Assembly: GCF_000772945.1 (NCBI RefSeq)
Contig: NZ_JPVN01000011.1
Coordinates: forward strand, 62,001-126,000
Length of the DNA: 64,000 nt
From: Ureibacillus manganicus DSM 26584
GTDB taxonomy: Bacteria > Bacillota > Bacilli > Bacillales_A > Planococcaceae
Reading direction: 5' to 3'
Both the position numbers and the translations under genes were made by a program. The stretch's first letter is position 1; each line of letters starts with the position of its first letter. This document shows positions 18,247 to 29,182 of this stretch, in pieces. A model generated the notes under the pieces. That model searched no databases, was not told where the DNA came from, and saw only the letters and a list, made by a program, of their open reading frames with translations.

Positions 18247-19059
18247 CTATCTACCTTGTTCTATTTTATGAATAATTACATTTGCCGTTTCTTCGACAGC
18301 TTTATTTGTGACATCGACAATTTCACAACCAATTTTTTCAACGACTTTATAAAAATGCTTTAGCTCATCTTCTATCCTTGCATGTCTTGCATAGTTAGCA
18401 TCATCACTTAAGCCTAATGCCTTTAGTCTTTCTCTACGAATAATATTTAACTTTTCCGGTGAGATCACTAAGCCAAAACATTTTTTTGGATCTACGAGAT
18501 ATAATTCTTCTGGAGGATCGATTTCTGGAACTAAAGGTACATTCGCAACTTTTAAACGTTTATGTGCCAAATATTGTGATAATGGTGTTTTCGAAGTTCT
18601 AGAGACTCCAATTAATACAACGTCAGCTAGTAGTAAACCTCTAGGATCACGTCCATCATCATATTTTACCGCAAATTCTACTGCTTCTATTTTCCTAAAA
18701 TAATCTTCATCTAGTTTATGAACAAGACCAGGTTCCTCTAATGGTTTCTGATTCGTTTCTGATTCGAACATCGCAATCATTGGACCTAATAAATCAAACG
18801 ATTTTACACCTTTTTGGTTGCAAACTTCAATCATATTCTTGCGCATAGATTCTTCTACTAATGTAAATACAATGATTGCATCTTGAGCTTTTGCAATTTC
18901 AACGATATTTTGAATATGATCTTTGTTCGTAATATGAGGAAATTTCCGAATGATTGTATGATCGAAATTTGGACGAAATTGAGTAGCAACAGCTTTTACT
19001 ACCTGTTCACCAGTCTCACCAACGGAATCTGATACAACGTACACTTGTAATTTTTTCAA
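18247..19059 (-). CDS. ppsR: Pyruvate, phosphate dikinase regulatory protein (PSRP, YqfL)
   Basis: This DUF299 family enzyme is a bifunctional serine/threonine kinase and pyrophosphorylase acting on PEP-forming dikinases. Family features are [14 protein letters not shown] at the N-terminus and the nucleotide-binding [14 protein letters not shown] in the second half. Length 270 aa is normal. It lies 11 bases after ccpN in the same operon, as in B. subtilis (yqzB-yqfL), where the pair links to gluconeogenic control. Whether its target is PpdK or another enzyme cannot be told here. Confidence 0.93.
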   Translation of the reverse strand: MKKLQVYVVSDSVGETGEQVVKAVATQFRPNFDHTIIRKFPHITNKDHIQNIVEIAKAQDAIIVFTLVEESMRKNMIEVCNQKGVKSFDLLGPMIAMFESETNQKPLEEPGLVHKLDEDYFRKIEAVEFAVKYDDGRDPRGLLLADVVLIGVSRTSKTPLSQYLAHKRLKVANVPLVPEIDPPEELYLVDPKKCFGLVISPEKLNIIRRERLKALGLSDDANYARHARIEDELKHFYKVVEKIGCEIVDVTNKAVEETANVIIHKIEQGR

Positions 19060-19070
19060 AATAGCACTCC

Positions 19071-19709
19071 TTATAAATCATGCGTTTCAGCTAATGATAT
19101 AAATGCTTTTGTAATATTCGTTTTTGTTATGCGCCCGACAATTTCAAATCCATCTTCTTTCTCGTTAACTACTGGAAGAGAATCTACTTGTCTTTCAATA
19201 AGTTTCTTGGCTGCTACGATAAGAGAATCTGTTTTTTTACAAAAAACAATATTCGGCATTCGAGTCATGATAATATGCACAGGGATCTGATTTAAATTTT
19301 GAGTACCAATACTAGTTCTTAATAGGTCTTTTCTAGACAAAACACCTTGTAAAAATGATCTATGATCTACAACAAATAAAGTTCCTACATCTTCTAAAAA
19401 CATGTGAACTATTGCATCGTATACCATCATGTTTTCAGAAACTACAACAGGAACTGATTGAAAATCCTTAACTTTTAAATTCATCATAGATTCTGTAACG
19501 CTTGCCATTGTTTTTTTACCCGAATAAAAATACCCTACACGTGGTCTTGCATCTAAAAAACCAGCCATAGTTAAAATTGCTAAATCCGGTCTTAATGTTG
19601 CTCGTGTCAAATTGAGACGTTCTGCAATTTGCTCACCGGTAATAGGACCATTTTCTTTTACAATCTGCAGAATCGTGTCCTGACGTTTATTGAGTTCTAT
19701 TGGACTCAC
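19071..19709 (-). CDS. ccpN: Transcriptional repressor CcpN (control of gluconeogenesis)
   Basis: CcpN represses gapB and pckA during growth on sugars in B. subtilis. The protein has an N-terminal winged helix ([21 protein letters not shown]) and two C-terminal CBS domains that bind nucleotides (VGTLFVVD...[10 protein letters not shown] and DSLPVVN). The start is not certain. GTG at 19709 (212 aa) gives an N-terminus aligned with B. subtilis CcpN but has a very short spacing to GAGG. TTG at 19718 has no ribosome-binding site. It is divergent from the glyS T-box leader. Confidence 0.93.
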   Translation of the reverse strand: MSPIELNKRQDTILQIVKENGPITGEQIAERLNLTRATLRPDLAILTMAGFLDARPRVGYFYSGKKTMASVTESMMNLKVKDFQSVPVVVSENMMVYDAIVHMFLEDVGTLFVVDHRSFLQGVLSRKDLLRTSIGTQNLNQIPVHIIMTRMPNIVFCKKTDSLIVAAKKLIERQVDSLPVVNEKEDGFEIVGRITKTNITKAFISLAETHDL

Positions 19710-19796
19710 CCGCCTCAAATAGTGTTATACTTATTACCTGAATATTATATACTATATTCTATTGAATTGCTAAGAAAAGTAGTACATGATACAATA

Positions 19797-19825
19797 TTGA
19801 CACAGTTACGAATCTTAGCATAAAC
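19797..19825 (+). promoter_or_regulatory. Likely promoter of the glyS T-box transcript
   Basis: A perfect TTGACA (19797-19802) is followed 16-17 bases later by an imperfect CATAAAC -10 region, just upstream of the T-box leader. Confidence 0.5.
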
Positions 19826-19844
19826 TAAGGGTAAACTTAATATT

Positions 19845-20280
19845 GAGGCAATGATAGGACAATAAGTATCTTTTCCACATTAGCGAGTAGGGTTTGGTGA
19901 AAGCCTACACGAAAAGAGAAACGGCCCCCTTGAGCCAACTATTCTAAAAGAGGATTGTTCAATAAGACGACGTTTGCAATTTCGAATGCGAACGCTTGAT
20001 TTCAGACCGGTGAGGCCTAAAGATAAGCGTTTGTCATTCTAGGAACGAGGAACAAATCAACCGCAGTGAACATTATAGATGTTCACGGACTAAGAGCGCC
20101 ACGTCCTGTGGCAACGTCCGTGTGACAAACATCCTGTTTGCCTCATGAGGATTGATTTGTGACGAGTGACAACGAATGCGAACGCTTGACTTCAGCCGAA
20201 CAATCAATCAGGGTGGAACCGCGGGTAAAGCACTCGTCCCTGGGCATAAATCTATTGTGCCCGGAGACGGGTGCTTTTAT
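19845..20280 (+). promoter_or_regulatory. Glycine T-box leader (riboswitch) of glyS, with an insert
   Basis: This leader senses uncharged tRNA-Gly to allow glyS transcription. Visible parts are the stem I apical elements (AGCGAGTAGGG and GGTGAAAGCC around 19882-19912), a likely GGC specifier at 19923-19925, and the T-box GGGTGGAACCGCGGG at 20210-20224. A large terminator hairpin with AGCACTCGTCC...GACGGGTGCT and T-rich tail follows at 20228-20280. The distance from specifier to T-box is about 285 bases. That is much longer than usual because of a structured insert at about 19983-20194. The specifier position is inferred from the pattern, not from a folded structure. Confidence 0.88.
19983..20194 (+). 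repeat. Structured insert in the T-box leader, bounded by 23-bp direct repeats
   Basis: A 23-base sequence starting CGAATGCGAACGCTTGA occurs at 19983-20005 and again at 20172-20194 with one mismatch. Between the copies lie nested palindromes. GGAACGAGGAACAAATCAA partly pairs with the 20152-20170 segment. GTTCACGGAC pairs with GTCCGTG(T)GAC. Inside are GCCAC-GTCCT-GTGGC and AAACA-TCC-TGTTT. The small hairpins match those at 78-370 and 63161-63173. No coding region is present. Confidence 0.7.
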
Positions 20281-20303
20281 TTCATTTTATAGGAGGAATA
20301 ATC

Positions 20304-21692
20304 ATGACAAACAAATCAATGGAAACAATCGTAGCTTTGGCAAAACATCGCGGTTTTGTATTTCCTGGCTCTGAAATTTACGGAGGCTTAGCAAATACTT
20401 GGGATTACGGTCCACTTGGAGTAGAACTTAAAAACAACGTTAAACGCGCTTGGTGGCAAAAATTCGTTCAAGAATCACAGCACAACGTAGGTTTAGATGC
20501 GGCAATCCTTATGAACCCACGCGCTTGGGTGGCATCTGGTCACGTAGGCAACTTCAATGACCCTATGATTGACTGTAAATCATGTAAAGCAAGACACCGC
20601 GCTGACAAATTAATCGAAGAAGCATCAATTGCAAAAACAGGCAATGAAATCGTTGTAGACGGTATGAGCTTTGACCAAATGAAAGCGAAAATGGAAGAAT
20701 TAGAGGTTGTTTGTCCAGACTGTGGTAAGAATGACTTTACAGATATTCGCCAATTTAACTTAATGTTTAAAACGTTCCAAGGTGTTACAGAATCTTCAAC
20801 GAACGAAATTTATTTACGTCCTGAGACGGCTCAAGGTATCTTTGTAAACTTCAAAAACGTTCAACGTTCTATGCGTAAAAGAATTCCATTTGGTATTGCT
20901 CAAATCGGTAAATCATTCCGTAACGAAATTACACCAGGTAACTTTACGTTCCGTACACGTGAATTCGAACAAATGGAGCTTGAATTCTTCTGTAAACCTG
21001 GTGAAGATTTAGAGTGGCAACAATATTGGAAAGAATTCTGTAAAAACTGGTTACTAAACTTAGGTATAAAAGAAGATAGCATTCGCCTTCGCGATCACGG
21101 TGAAGATGAATTATCACACTATTCAAATGCAACAACTGATATCGAATACCGCTTCCCATTCGGTTGGGGTGAATTATGGGGTATTGCAGACCGTACAGAC
21201 TACGATCTAAAACAACATATGGAACATTCCGGGGAAGATTTCACATATATCGATACTGTAACGAATGAACGTTATGTGCCATACTGTATCGAACCTTCAG
21301 TTGGTGCAGATCGTGTTACATTAGCATTTTTAGTAGACGCATATGATGAGGAAGAACTTGAAGGTGGCGATGTACGTACAGTTCTACGCTTCCACCCAGC
21401 TTTAGCGCCATTTAAAGCAGCCGTTTTACCTTTATCAAAAAAACTTGCTGATGAAGCATCTGACGTTTGGGCTGAACTTCGTAAAGCATTCCCAGTTGAT
21501 TATGATGAATCACAATCTATCGGTAAACGTTACCGTCGTCAAGACGAAATTGGTACTCCTTTCTGTATCACGTACGATTTCGATTCAAAAGAAGACGGTC
21601 AAGTTACTGTACGTCACCGCGATTCTATGGACCAAGTTCGTATGCCAATCGCAGACGTGAAAGCGTATATTGAAAAGCATTTACAATTCTAA
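20304..21692 (+). CDS. glyS: Glycyl-tRNA synthetase, single-chain (eukaryotic/archaeal-type)
   Basis: This enzyme charges tRNA-Gly with glycine. It is a class II alpha2 GlyRS, unlike the alpha2beta2 GlyQS of B. subtilis. Features are [18 protein letters not shown] at the N-terminus, a zinc-type CKSC...CPDC pair, [26 protein letters not shown] (motif 2) and EPSVGADR (motif 3). A C-terminal anticodon-binding domain follows. The start is the ATG at 20304 (462 aa), right after AGGAGG; an upstream in-frame codon in the terminator loop region is rejected. It is controlled by the T-box leader and lies opposite in strand to its neighbours. Confidence 0.96.
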   Translation: MTNKSMETIVALAKHRGFVFPGSEIYGGLANTWDYGPLGVELKNNVKRAWWQKFVQESQHNVGLDAAILMNPRAWVASGHVGNFNDPMIDCKSCKARHRADKLIEEASIAKTGNEIVVDGMSFDQMKAKMEELEVVCPDCGKNDFTDIRQFNLMFKTFQGVTESSTNEIYLRPETAQGIFVNFKNVQRSMRKRIPFGIAQIGKSFRNEITPGNFTFRTREFEQMELEFFCKPGEDLEWQQYWKEFCKNWLLNLGIKEDSIRLRDHGEDELSHYSNATTDIEYRFPFGWGELWGIADRTDYDLKQHMEHSGEDFTYIDTVTNERYVPYCIEPSVGADRVTLAFLVDAYDEEELEGGDVRTVLRFHPALAPFKAAVLPLSKKLADEASDVWAELRKAFPVDYDESQSIGKRYRRQDEIGTPFCITYDFDSKEDGQVTVRHRDSMDQVRMPIADVKAYIEKHLQF

Positions 21693-21700
21693 TACATTTA

Positions 21701-21738
21701 GGAGCATTTTTCGCTAAAGCGAGAAATGCTCCTTTTTA
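21701..21738 (+). terminator. Terminator downstream of glyS
   Basis: GGAGCATTTTTCGCT pairs with AGCGAGAAATGCTCC, followed by five T residues. Confidence 0.9.
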
Positions 21739-21861
21739 AATTACCTACTACATTCCTAACAATAAAATCGCATTTTCAGAAATTTCAATTTTTTAATGAA
21801 TAGTTTTTTCCAATTAGGTATATTAGTGGAAAGGGGATTTTTCATACTAGGGGGAAGTAGG

Positions 21862-22341
21862 ATGTTCTTTCAAGCAATATTAAAAAAGCAAATAGAAAAT
21901 GATACGAAAAAAGATTTATATGAACAGTTACAATTTACTGTAGTAACACTATTAAATCGTGAATTACCAACACATTATCAAGGGAATCATATACTCTACA
22001 CAGCTAATTTAAGATTAGCCGAACTAAAAGAATTAGCCCTATACCATCGAAAAAAAATTGATATGTACACGGAGGTGGGTCAATTTCATAACGAAGCATA
22101 TGAAATGACCATTAAACTAGCAAACCAACTTGAGTTAACAATTGATTCTTATATTGCTTTACACATTGATTCCGACCGAGATCGTATCAATCGTCGCTTA
22201 GGCTTTATGAAAGATAAAATAGAAACGGTTTACGAAGAATTTATAGAGTTTAATAAACAAAAAGTACTTCCTAAGTTACAAGAATCATATTGGAGTGCTT
22301 TAAAAAAAGATTTAATGCCAATATTAGCAGAATTAAGATAG
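21862..22341 (+). CDS. Helical cytoplasmic protein of unknown function
   Basis: I do not recognise this 159-residue protein. It is predicted to be almost entirely helical, charged, and without signal or membrane segments; stretches such as HILYTANLRLAELKELALYH and FMKDKIETVYEEFIEF look amphipathic. I chose the ATG at 21862, preceded by an AGGGGGAAGTAGG region. The longer frame from 21796 would add residues with no ribosome-binding site. It lies after the glyS terminator, so it needs its own promoter. It ends only 8 bases from the recO stop on the other strand. Confidence 0.75.
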   Translation: MFFQAILKKQIENDTKKDLYEQLQFTVVTLLNRELPTHYQGNHILYTANLRLAELKELALYHRKKIDMYTEVGQFHNEAYEMTIKLANQLELTIDSYIALHIDSDRDRINRRLGFMKDKIETVYEEFIEFNKQKVLPKLQESYWSALKKDLMPILAELR

Positions 22342-22372
22342 GAGGATAGCTATTTGCTGTCCTCCTCTTTTT
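22340..22372 (+). terminator. Plus-strand terminator embedded in the recO 3' end
   Basis: GGAGGATAGC pairs with GCTGTCCTCC (one bulge), followed by a T-rich run to 22372. The stem overlaps the last codons and stop of recO (22350). On the minus strand no T run follows, so it serves only the 159-residue gene. Confidence 0.75.
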
Positions 22373-23144
22373 CGTTCGCATCAGAACTCCTCGGTAAAAG
22401 CTCTGGCGTTCGTTCTAACTGTTCGATAAATGTTCTAGATTTCAATCGAATGCCTGTTTGTTCTTCATAGATAGTTGTTACTATTTTTTTAATAAACCTT
22501 TTTGTTTCACGTTTTAATTCAATTTTCCCCAATTGTTCAATAGGTACCATATAAAACATACGAATTAATTTCAATTGTGTTGGTGTTAAGCGAATAATAT
22601 ATGGATCAAGATGGAAACAACGATGGCATAAAAAGCCACCTTGCGTAAATGAAAAAGCAAACTCTCCATCTATTGCGCCGCAAGAAGCGCATGCATGTAA
22701 AATGGGTTGAACCCCGGTATAGGGTAGCATTTTCCAATCCACAAATAATGTAATAGCCTCAGGATCATACCCTTCTTCTATTGCATTTAAAGCTTGTTGT
22801 AACACGTCAAAAGCATACGGTTCCGATTTACCTTCTTCTACTAGTCGGTCGACAATTTCAACGATATAACTTGCATACGCAGTTAATGTAATGTCCGTTA
22901 AAATATGTCGCATTGAATTCAAATGTTCCCCCTGTTGAAGTGTCCCCATTCCGCTCGTTCTCTGACAGACAAACATTCCATGCATAAACGTTTGAGTAAT
23001 ACCCGCCAGTCTGCTTGTTGGTTTTTTTGCACCTCTTGCCATTACGGTTACTTTACCTGCTTCTCTTGTAAAAAGCGTAACAATTTTATTTGATTCTCCA
23101 TAAGCTCTAGATTTTAATACGATGCCTTCCCATTTATGTAACAC
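22350..23144 (-). CDS. recO: DNA repair protein RecO
   Basis: RecO loads RecA at gaps and anneals strands during recombinational repair, with RecR. The 264-residue protein has an N-terminal OB-fold with GIVLKSRAYGESNKIVTLFT. A helical middle and a cysteine cluster follow (CASCG and CHRC), the zinc site seen in Bacillales RecO. The C-terminal tail is acidic. It is in its conserved place near era, but the small gene yqzL is missing and a monooxygenase gene separates the two. Confidence 0.95.
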   Translation of the reverse strand: MLHKWEGIVLKSRAYGESNKIVTLFTREAGKVTVMARGAKKPTSRLAGITQTFMHGMFVCQRTSGMGTLQQGEHLNSMRHILTDITLTAYASYIVEIVDRLVEEGKSEPYAFDVLQQALNAIEEGYDPEAITLFVDWKMLPYTGVQPILHACASCGAIDGEFAFSFTQGGFLCHRCFHLDPYIIRLTPTQLKLIRMFYMVPIEQLGKIELKRETKRFIKKIVTTIYEEQTGIRLKSRTFIEQLERTPELLPRSSDANEKEEDSK

Positions 23145-23365
23145 ATTGGCACTTCCTTCAATAATTCATTAACTTTATTATACATGAGATTCTAAAGAAC
23201 TGGAGTAACTTCAAAAATGCCGATACAAATTTTACTCTGTTCATATATAAACAACATTTCTTTCAACTACCGAATTTTTCATACGATATATTTATTATTA
23301 AGTGCAAATTTCACATAACTTTTAATATGTCGTATGTCGTTTACAGTGACTTGAGAAATTTTTCT

Positions 23366-23393
23366 ATAAAAAAGAACACCTACGAAACGTAGG
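23366..23393 (-). terminator. Terminator downstream of the nitronate monooxygenase-like gene
   Basis: CCTACG-AAA-CGTAGG at 23379-23393 is followed on the minus strand by a T run, 10 bases beyond the stop. Confidence 0.8.
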
Positions 23394-23402
23394 CATCCCC
23401 CA

Positions 23403-24314
23403 TTAAACAACCGGAATCAATTTTGACTTAGCTTCTTCATATTCTTTCTTCAATTGACTCGCTACGTCCGATACTTTATTGATTGACTTGATTGTCGTCA
23501 CGCCATGACCTGCAGACCAAACGTCGCGCCACATTTTCACTTCACTCATGCTTGAGAAATCAATTGATTCTTCTTTTCGTTTTAAGTTCGTTGGATCCAA
23601 ATTGTTTTTAAGTAAACTTGGGATTAGGAAATTCGCATGAACTCCACTAATAGCATCAGTATAAAGTACATCTTCAATTGTTGTATCCACTAACATTTGT
23701 TTATAGTCTTCAAACGCAGCACTTTCTTCTGTTGCGATAAATTTTGTCCCCATATAAGCAAAGTCTGCGCCCATTATTTGTGCCGCTAATACATCTTTTC
23801 CGTGGGAAATTCCCCCTGCTAAAATTGTATAACCAGTCCAAAATTCACGAACCGAGTCTAAAAATCCAAACGGATTTAGAGTCCCTGCATGTCCCCCTGC
23901 TCCAGCAGCAACTAATATTAATCCATCTACATTTGCTTCCGCTGCTTTCTTTGCATGTTTCACACTAGCTACGTCTGAAAATACTAGTCCTCCATAACTA
24001 TGCACCACTTCAGTTACCTTACCAGGATGGCCAAGTGATGCAATCACAATAGGTGGTTGATAAGTTTTAATCAATTCTAAATCTACATCATGACGCTTGT
24101 TCGATTTATGAGCTATAAAATTCACAGCCCAAGGTTCTGTTGGTAACGCTTTTTTTAGTTCCTTTAACATATTTTCAGCATCTTCAGCAGTCCTTGCATT
24201 TAACATAGGAATGGAACCAACGAGCCCATGCTTGCATGAAGCAATAACCATTTCAACACTGGAGACTAAAAACATTGGTGCAACAATTACAGGTAATGAT
24301 AATTTATCAAACAT
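23403..24314 (-). CDS. Nitronate monooxygenase-like FMN enzyme
   Basis: This belongs to the NMO/2-nitropropane dioxygenase TIM-barrel family, which binds FMN. Members oxidise nitronates such as propionate-3-nitronate, but substrates vary. Seen here are VIVAPMF at the N-terminus, the phosphate-binding VAAGAGGHAG at about residue 134, ILAGGISHGKDV and GADFAYMGTKFIAT. Length 303 aa is somewhat below the longest members. It stands alone, flanked by non-coding stretches and its own terminator, and is not part of the B. subtilis recO-era order. It is a probable accessory insertion. Its in vivo substrate cannot be inferred. Confidence 0.85.
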   Translation of the reverse strand: MFDKLSLPVIVAPMFLVSSVEMVIASCKHGLVGSIPMLNARTAEDAENMLKELKKALPTEPWAVNFIAHKSNKRHDVDLELIKTYQPPIVIASLGHPGKVTEVVHSYGGLVFSDVASVKHAKKAAEANVDGLILVAAGAGGHAGTLNPFGFLDSVREFWTGYTILAGGISHGKDVLAAQIMGADFAYMGTKFIATEESAAFEDYKQMLVDTTIEDVLYTDAISGVHANFLIPSLLKNNLDPTNLKRKEESIDFSSMSEVKMWRDVWSAGHGVTTIKSINKVSDVASQLKKEYEEAKSKLIPVV

Positions 24315-24623
24315 AACTATTCCCCCTTTTCCCCTTCTTCATTGTCATATATTCAACAAAGGCTACAAATATCCCTTTTGAGACTAAGATTTCTATAAAA
24401 CAGCAATTTATCTTATATCTTCAAAAATTTCATATGGGTGATGAAGGACATTTGGGGGCAAATTCCTGTTCGAAATGTCGTTCATTAAGGCGACCAACGA
24501 CTTATGAAAGCAAAATTCAACTTGAAGTGCCATTTCATACTAGAGATAATGCTATTTTTCCTTCGATAAGCATTCCCTAATATAAAAAACACCTACAGCA
24601 TTCACTGTAAGTGTCCCTTAATG
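24315..24623. other. Non-coding stretch with weak hairpins, between the monooxygenase gene and era
   Basis: No supported gene lies in these 309 bases. Two adjacent small inverted repeats are visible: GACATTT...AAATGTC (24447-24479) and GTCGTT...AACGAC (24477-24501). The first has a TTCCTG-containing loop like the hairpins elsewhere in the window. The era terminator occupies the downstream end. Confidence 0.4.
24583..24614 (-). terminator. Terminator downstream of era
   Basis: ACACTTACAG pairs imperfectly with CTGTAGGTGT on the minus strand, followed by a run of T residues, just beyond the era stop. Confidence 0.8.
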
Positions 24624-26323
<1,700 letters not shown>

Positions 26324-26327
26324 TTTA

Positions 26328-26798
26328 CTACCGACCTAAACCAAAAGATGATAATATTTCATCCTGTTTACCGAACATTTCTTTTTCATCTTCATCAGTC
26401 ATATGATCATAACCTAATAAGTGTAAAAAACCATGTACTGCTAAAAACCCAAGTTCTCTCTCAAAAGAATGCCCGTATTCTTCGGCTTGTTCTTTTGTTC
26501 GATCGATAGAAATAATAATATCTCCTAAAACTCTCGGCATATCTTCCCCTAGAATTTCGATTTCTCCTTCACCTAATTCCTCAAGTGCAAAGGAAATTAC
26601 ATCTGTTGGTTGATCTTTATCACGATAAGTGCGGTTGATTTCATGGATTGCCTCATTTTTTACAAAGGTAATCGAGACTTCACTATCATCTTCAATGTTT
26701 TCTGCTTCTGCTGCATGTTGAAGTAATTTTTCAACTAGGGCAATATGATCTTCCTTTACTTCATTTGTTTCATCTAAAAAATCAATATTAATCGCCAT
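26328..26798 (-). CDS. ybeY: Endoribonuclease YbeY (rRNA maturation)
   Basis: YbeY is a zinc-dependent RNase involved in 16S rRNA 3' processing and ribosome quality control. The zinc motif [11 protein letters not shown] is complete (three His), and [10 protein letters not shown] is conserved. The start is the ATG at 26798 (156 aa), directly after GGAGG. A TTG 12 bases upstream overlaps that site. It follows pgpH by 24 bases and precedes dgkA. Confidence 0.95.
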   Translation of the reverse strand: MAINIDFLDETNEVKEDHIALVEKLLQHAAEAENIEDDSEVSITFVKNEAIHEINRTYRDKDQPTDVISFALEELGEGEIEILGEDMPRVLGDIIISIDRTKEQAEEYGHSFERELGFLAVHGFLHLLGYDHMTDEDEKEMFGKQDEILSSFGLGR

Positions 26799-26822
26799 GA
26801 TTTCCTCCAATTGTTCATGAAC

Positions 26823-28973
26823 TTAACCTTCTTTTGGATATTCAATTCGCGAGTGGAATATGCCATTTAATGTATTACACAGTGCTTCTTCAATAATTTT
26901 CAACTCTTTGATGGAAACATCGCATTCATCAAATTGATTTTCTTGAACTCGACTTTGAATGATGGAATGGACTAAATTACGTATTTTTTCGCTATTTGGA
27001 CTCTTCATCGAACGTACGGCTGCCTCTACACTATCCGCAATACTAATTACAGCTGCTTCTTTAGTTTGTGGTTTAGGTCCCGGATAAGAGAATAATGCTT
27101 CATCCACTTCTTTGCCCTGTTCTTTTGCTTTGTGTACAAAGAACTTTAATGTACTTGTACCATGATGTTGTAGTGCGATATCAATAATTTCTTTAGGCAT
27201 TTTATGTCTAGCTAATAGCTCTGCACCATCTGTAGTATGTGCAATAATTATTTCAGCACTTCTTTCAGGTGGTAACGAGTCGTGGGGATTTATACCTGAC
27301 ATTTGGTTTTCAATAAAGAATGCAGGCCTTTTCGTCTTTCCAATATCATGATAGTAACATCCAACTCGTGCTAAAAATCCATCTGCACCAATAGCTTCAC
27401 AAGCTGCCTCTGCTAAATTGGCTACCATCACACTATGATGATATGTTCCCGGTGTTTCTGTTAATAGCTTTTTCAGCAACGGGTGGTTTGGATTTGATAA
27501 TTCGATTAATCTCATTGTCGACAATAAACCGAAAGCTGATTCAAAGAATGGCAATAATCCCATTGTTAAAGCACCAGAGAGTAATCCTGATACTACAGCA
27601 GCTATACCATAGAATAATAATTCCATTAAGCCGAAATCTGTTTGAATCATTAATAAATAAAATGCGATAAATGCTACGTTTATAATTGCAACTACACCAC
27701 AAGCTTTAAGAAGATCAGAACGCTTTTCGATACTGCGCATAAAGAATATACTTGCAAATCCACCAAAAGTAATATAAAGCGCTATATCCATTTGGAGTAC
27801 AGCAGCATATCCTTCTTGAAAAATAACTCCTGCAGAAGTTGCAATTAAAACAGTTAGTAAACTTGCTATTTTATCATTACATAATAATCTTACAATCATA
27901 GTTGCTAATGCAGTTGGGTAAAGAAATGCGACGGTTACATCAAATTCATCGACAATCAAGCTCATCAATTCCATTAAAACAATTGATAATGAATAAACAA
28001 TCGATGTTACAAGGACCGCATTCCGTTTCTTCGTAAGCTCCATTTTAGAGCGATCGAATAAAATATATAAAAATGACATTTGAATCACAATTAAGATCAT
28101 TAAGCCTATAATTGGATTGAATGATTCGTGATTATCTAACATTCCTAATAATTCTAATTCACGGTAAACTTCCCTATCAACAAGCTGACCTTCTTGGACA
28201 ATAATTTGACCTTGTAAAATACGCGTCGGCTCAACTGATTCACGAGCTTGTTTTTTCAGTTCATCTGTTTTTGCTTGATCTAAGAGGTATGTTTCAACTA
28301 TTGCCCCTCTTGCAATAACAATTGAAGCATTAATGAGTGTATCATCTATACTCGTATTTTGACGGACTTCATTTTCAATTTCGTTTTTTGCTGAATTAAC
28401 TTGCTCTTTTGTTATTTGATTATTTAATTTCTCTTTTACTAAAGTTTGAATCGTATTATTTGCTATTTGCAAATCTGATTTCGGGCTAGATAAAAGGGAC
28501 CATAAATGATCATCTGAAAAAGTTAACTGTGATTGACTTACTGTAATTTCTGCAAGCTTTTCACGTAATGCTATTATTTGCGTTTCTTTTGAAGGCTGTT
28601 GAACTTCTACCCCGACACCTTCAGGTTGTACTGGTAGTATACTACTTCTTTCAAAATTAGTACGAACATCAAGTATTATTTCAAAAATAGAGTTTATTAA
28701 CTCCATTCTATGTTCTACTGTTTCATTATTAAAGATGAATACTTCTTCTACTAATTTTTCAGCTTCATCACGTTCTTTTTCCGTTTTAAACGTATCTTCA
28801 ACTGTTTTAGCGGATCGAATAGTCTCAGGTGCTAATTCAAATGTTTCTATATCGTAAGTTACGCTTCTCACATTTTCAAACATTAGTATAAATTGTAGTA
28901 AGCCAGTTATTACGAGGACTATAACTAAAAATGTACGAAAGTTTATAATGTTTAAAAACCTGTTATAGTGCAA
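26823..28973 (-). CDS. pgpH: 7TM-HD c-di-AMP phosphodiesterase PgpH
   Basis: PgpH hydrolyses cyclic di-AMP. The 716-residue protein starts with a short cytoplasmic tail and one membrane helix. A large extracytoplasmic 7TMR-HDED domain follows (about 40-280), then a seven-helix membrane region (about 290-480). A cytoplasmic HD domain has NHPLLKKLLTETPGTYHHS and GCYYHDIGKTKRP. It begins at a TTG with GGGGGTG upstream. It is separated from phoH by a terminator, so it probably heads the transcript pgpH-ybeY-dgkA-cdd-era. Confidence 0.95.
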   Translation of the reverse strand: MHYNRFLNIINFRTFLVIVLVITGLLQFILMFENVRSVTYDIETFELAPETIRSAKTVEDTFKTEKERDEAEKLVEEVFIFNNETVEHRMELINSIFEIILDVRTNFERSSILPVQPEGVGVEVQQPSKETQIIALREKLAEITVSQSQLTFSDDHLWSLLSSPKSDLQIANNTIQTLVKEKLNNQITKEQVNSAKNEIENEVRQNTSIDDTLINASIVIARGAIVETYLLDQAKTDELKKQARESVEPTRILQGQIIVQEGQLVDREVYRELELLGMLDNHESFNPIIGLMILIVIQMSFLYILFDRSKMELTKKRNAVLVTSIVYSLSIVLMELMSLIVDEFDVTVAFLYPTALATMIVRLLCNDKIASLLTVLIATSAGVIFQEGYAAVLQMDIALYITFGGFASIFFMRSIEKRSDLLKACGVVAIINVAFIAFYLLMIQTDFGLMELLFYGIAAVVSGLLSGALTMGLLPFFESAFGLLSTMRLIELSNPNHPLLKKLLTETPGTYHHSVMVANLAEAACEAIGADGFLARVGCYYHDIGKTKRPAFFIENQMSGINPHDSLPPERSAEIIIAHTTDGAELLARHKMPKEIIDIALQHHGTSTLKFFVHKAKEQGKEVDEALFSYPGPKPQTKEAAVISIADSVEAAVRSMKSPNSEKIRNLVHSIIQSRVQENQFDECDVSIKELKIIEEALCNTLNGIFHSRIEYPKEG

Positions 28974-29114
28974 TTATAAGCACCCCCAATAGCATATATA
29001 TACTAGTTTACCAATTTATAATACTAATTTCATTGATTCACATAAATTTTATTATATTTTTCATAAGAAAGATGCTAATCAAAAAGCTAAAGTAGGTTCA
29101 AAATTGTTTAAGGC

Positions 29115-29145
29115 AAAAAAAACGTGTACCAGAACAGTACACATT
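29115..29145 (-). terminator. Terminator between phoH and pgpH
   Basis: GTGTAC...GTACAC with a seven-base loop is followed on the minus strand by a run of T residues (29115-29122). It ends the yqfC-yqfD-phoH transcript. Confidence 0.85.
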
Positions 29146-29182
29146 TTTGAGCCATATTAGTTTATATACATCCTGATAATTT

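Noticed and set aside
24434-24580. 48-codon plus-strand frame with a CSKC pair
   Set aside because: No ribosome-binding site, no recognised family, and it covers hairpins and part of an intergenic gap.
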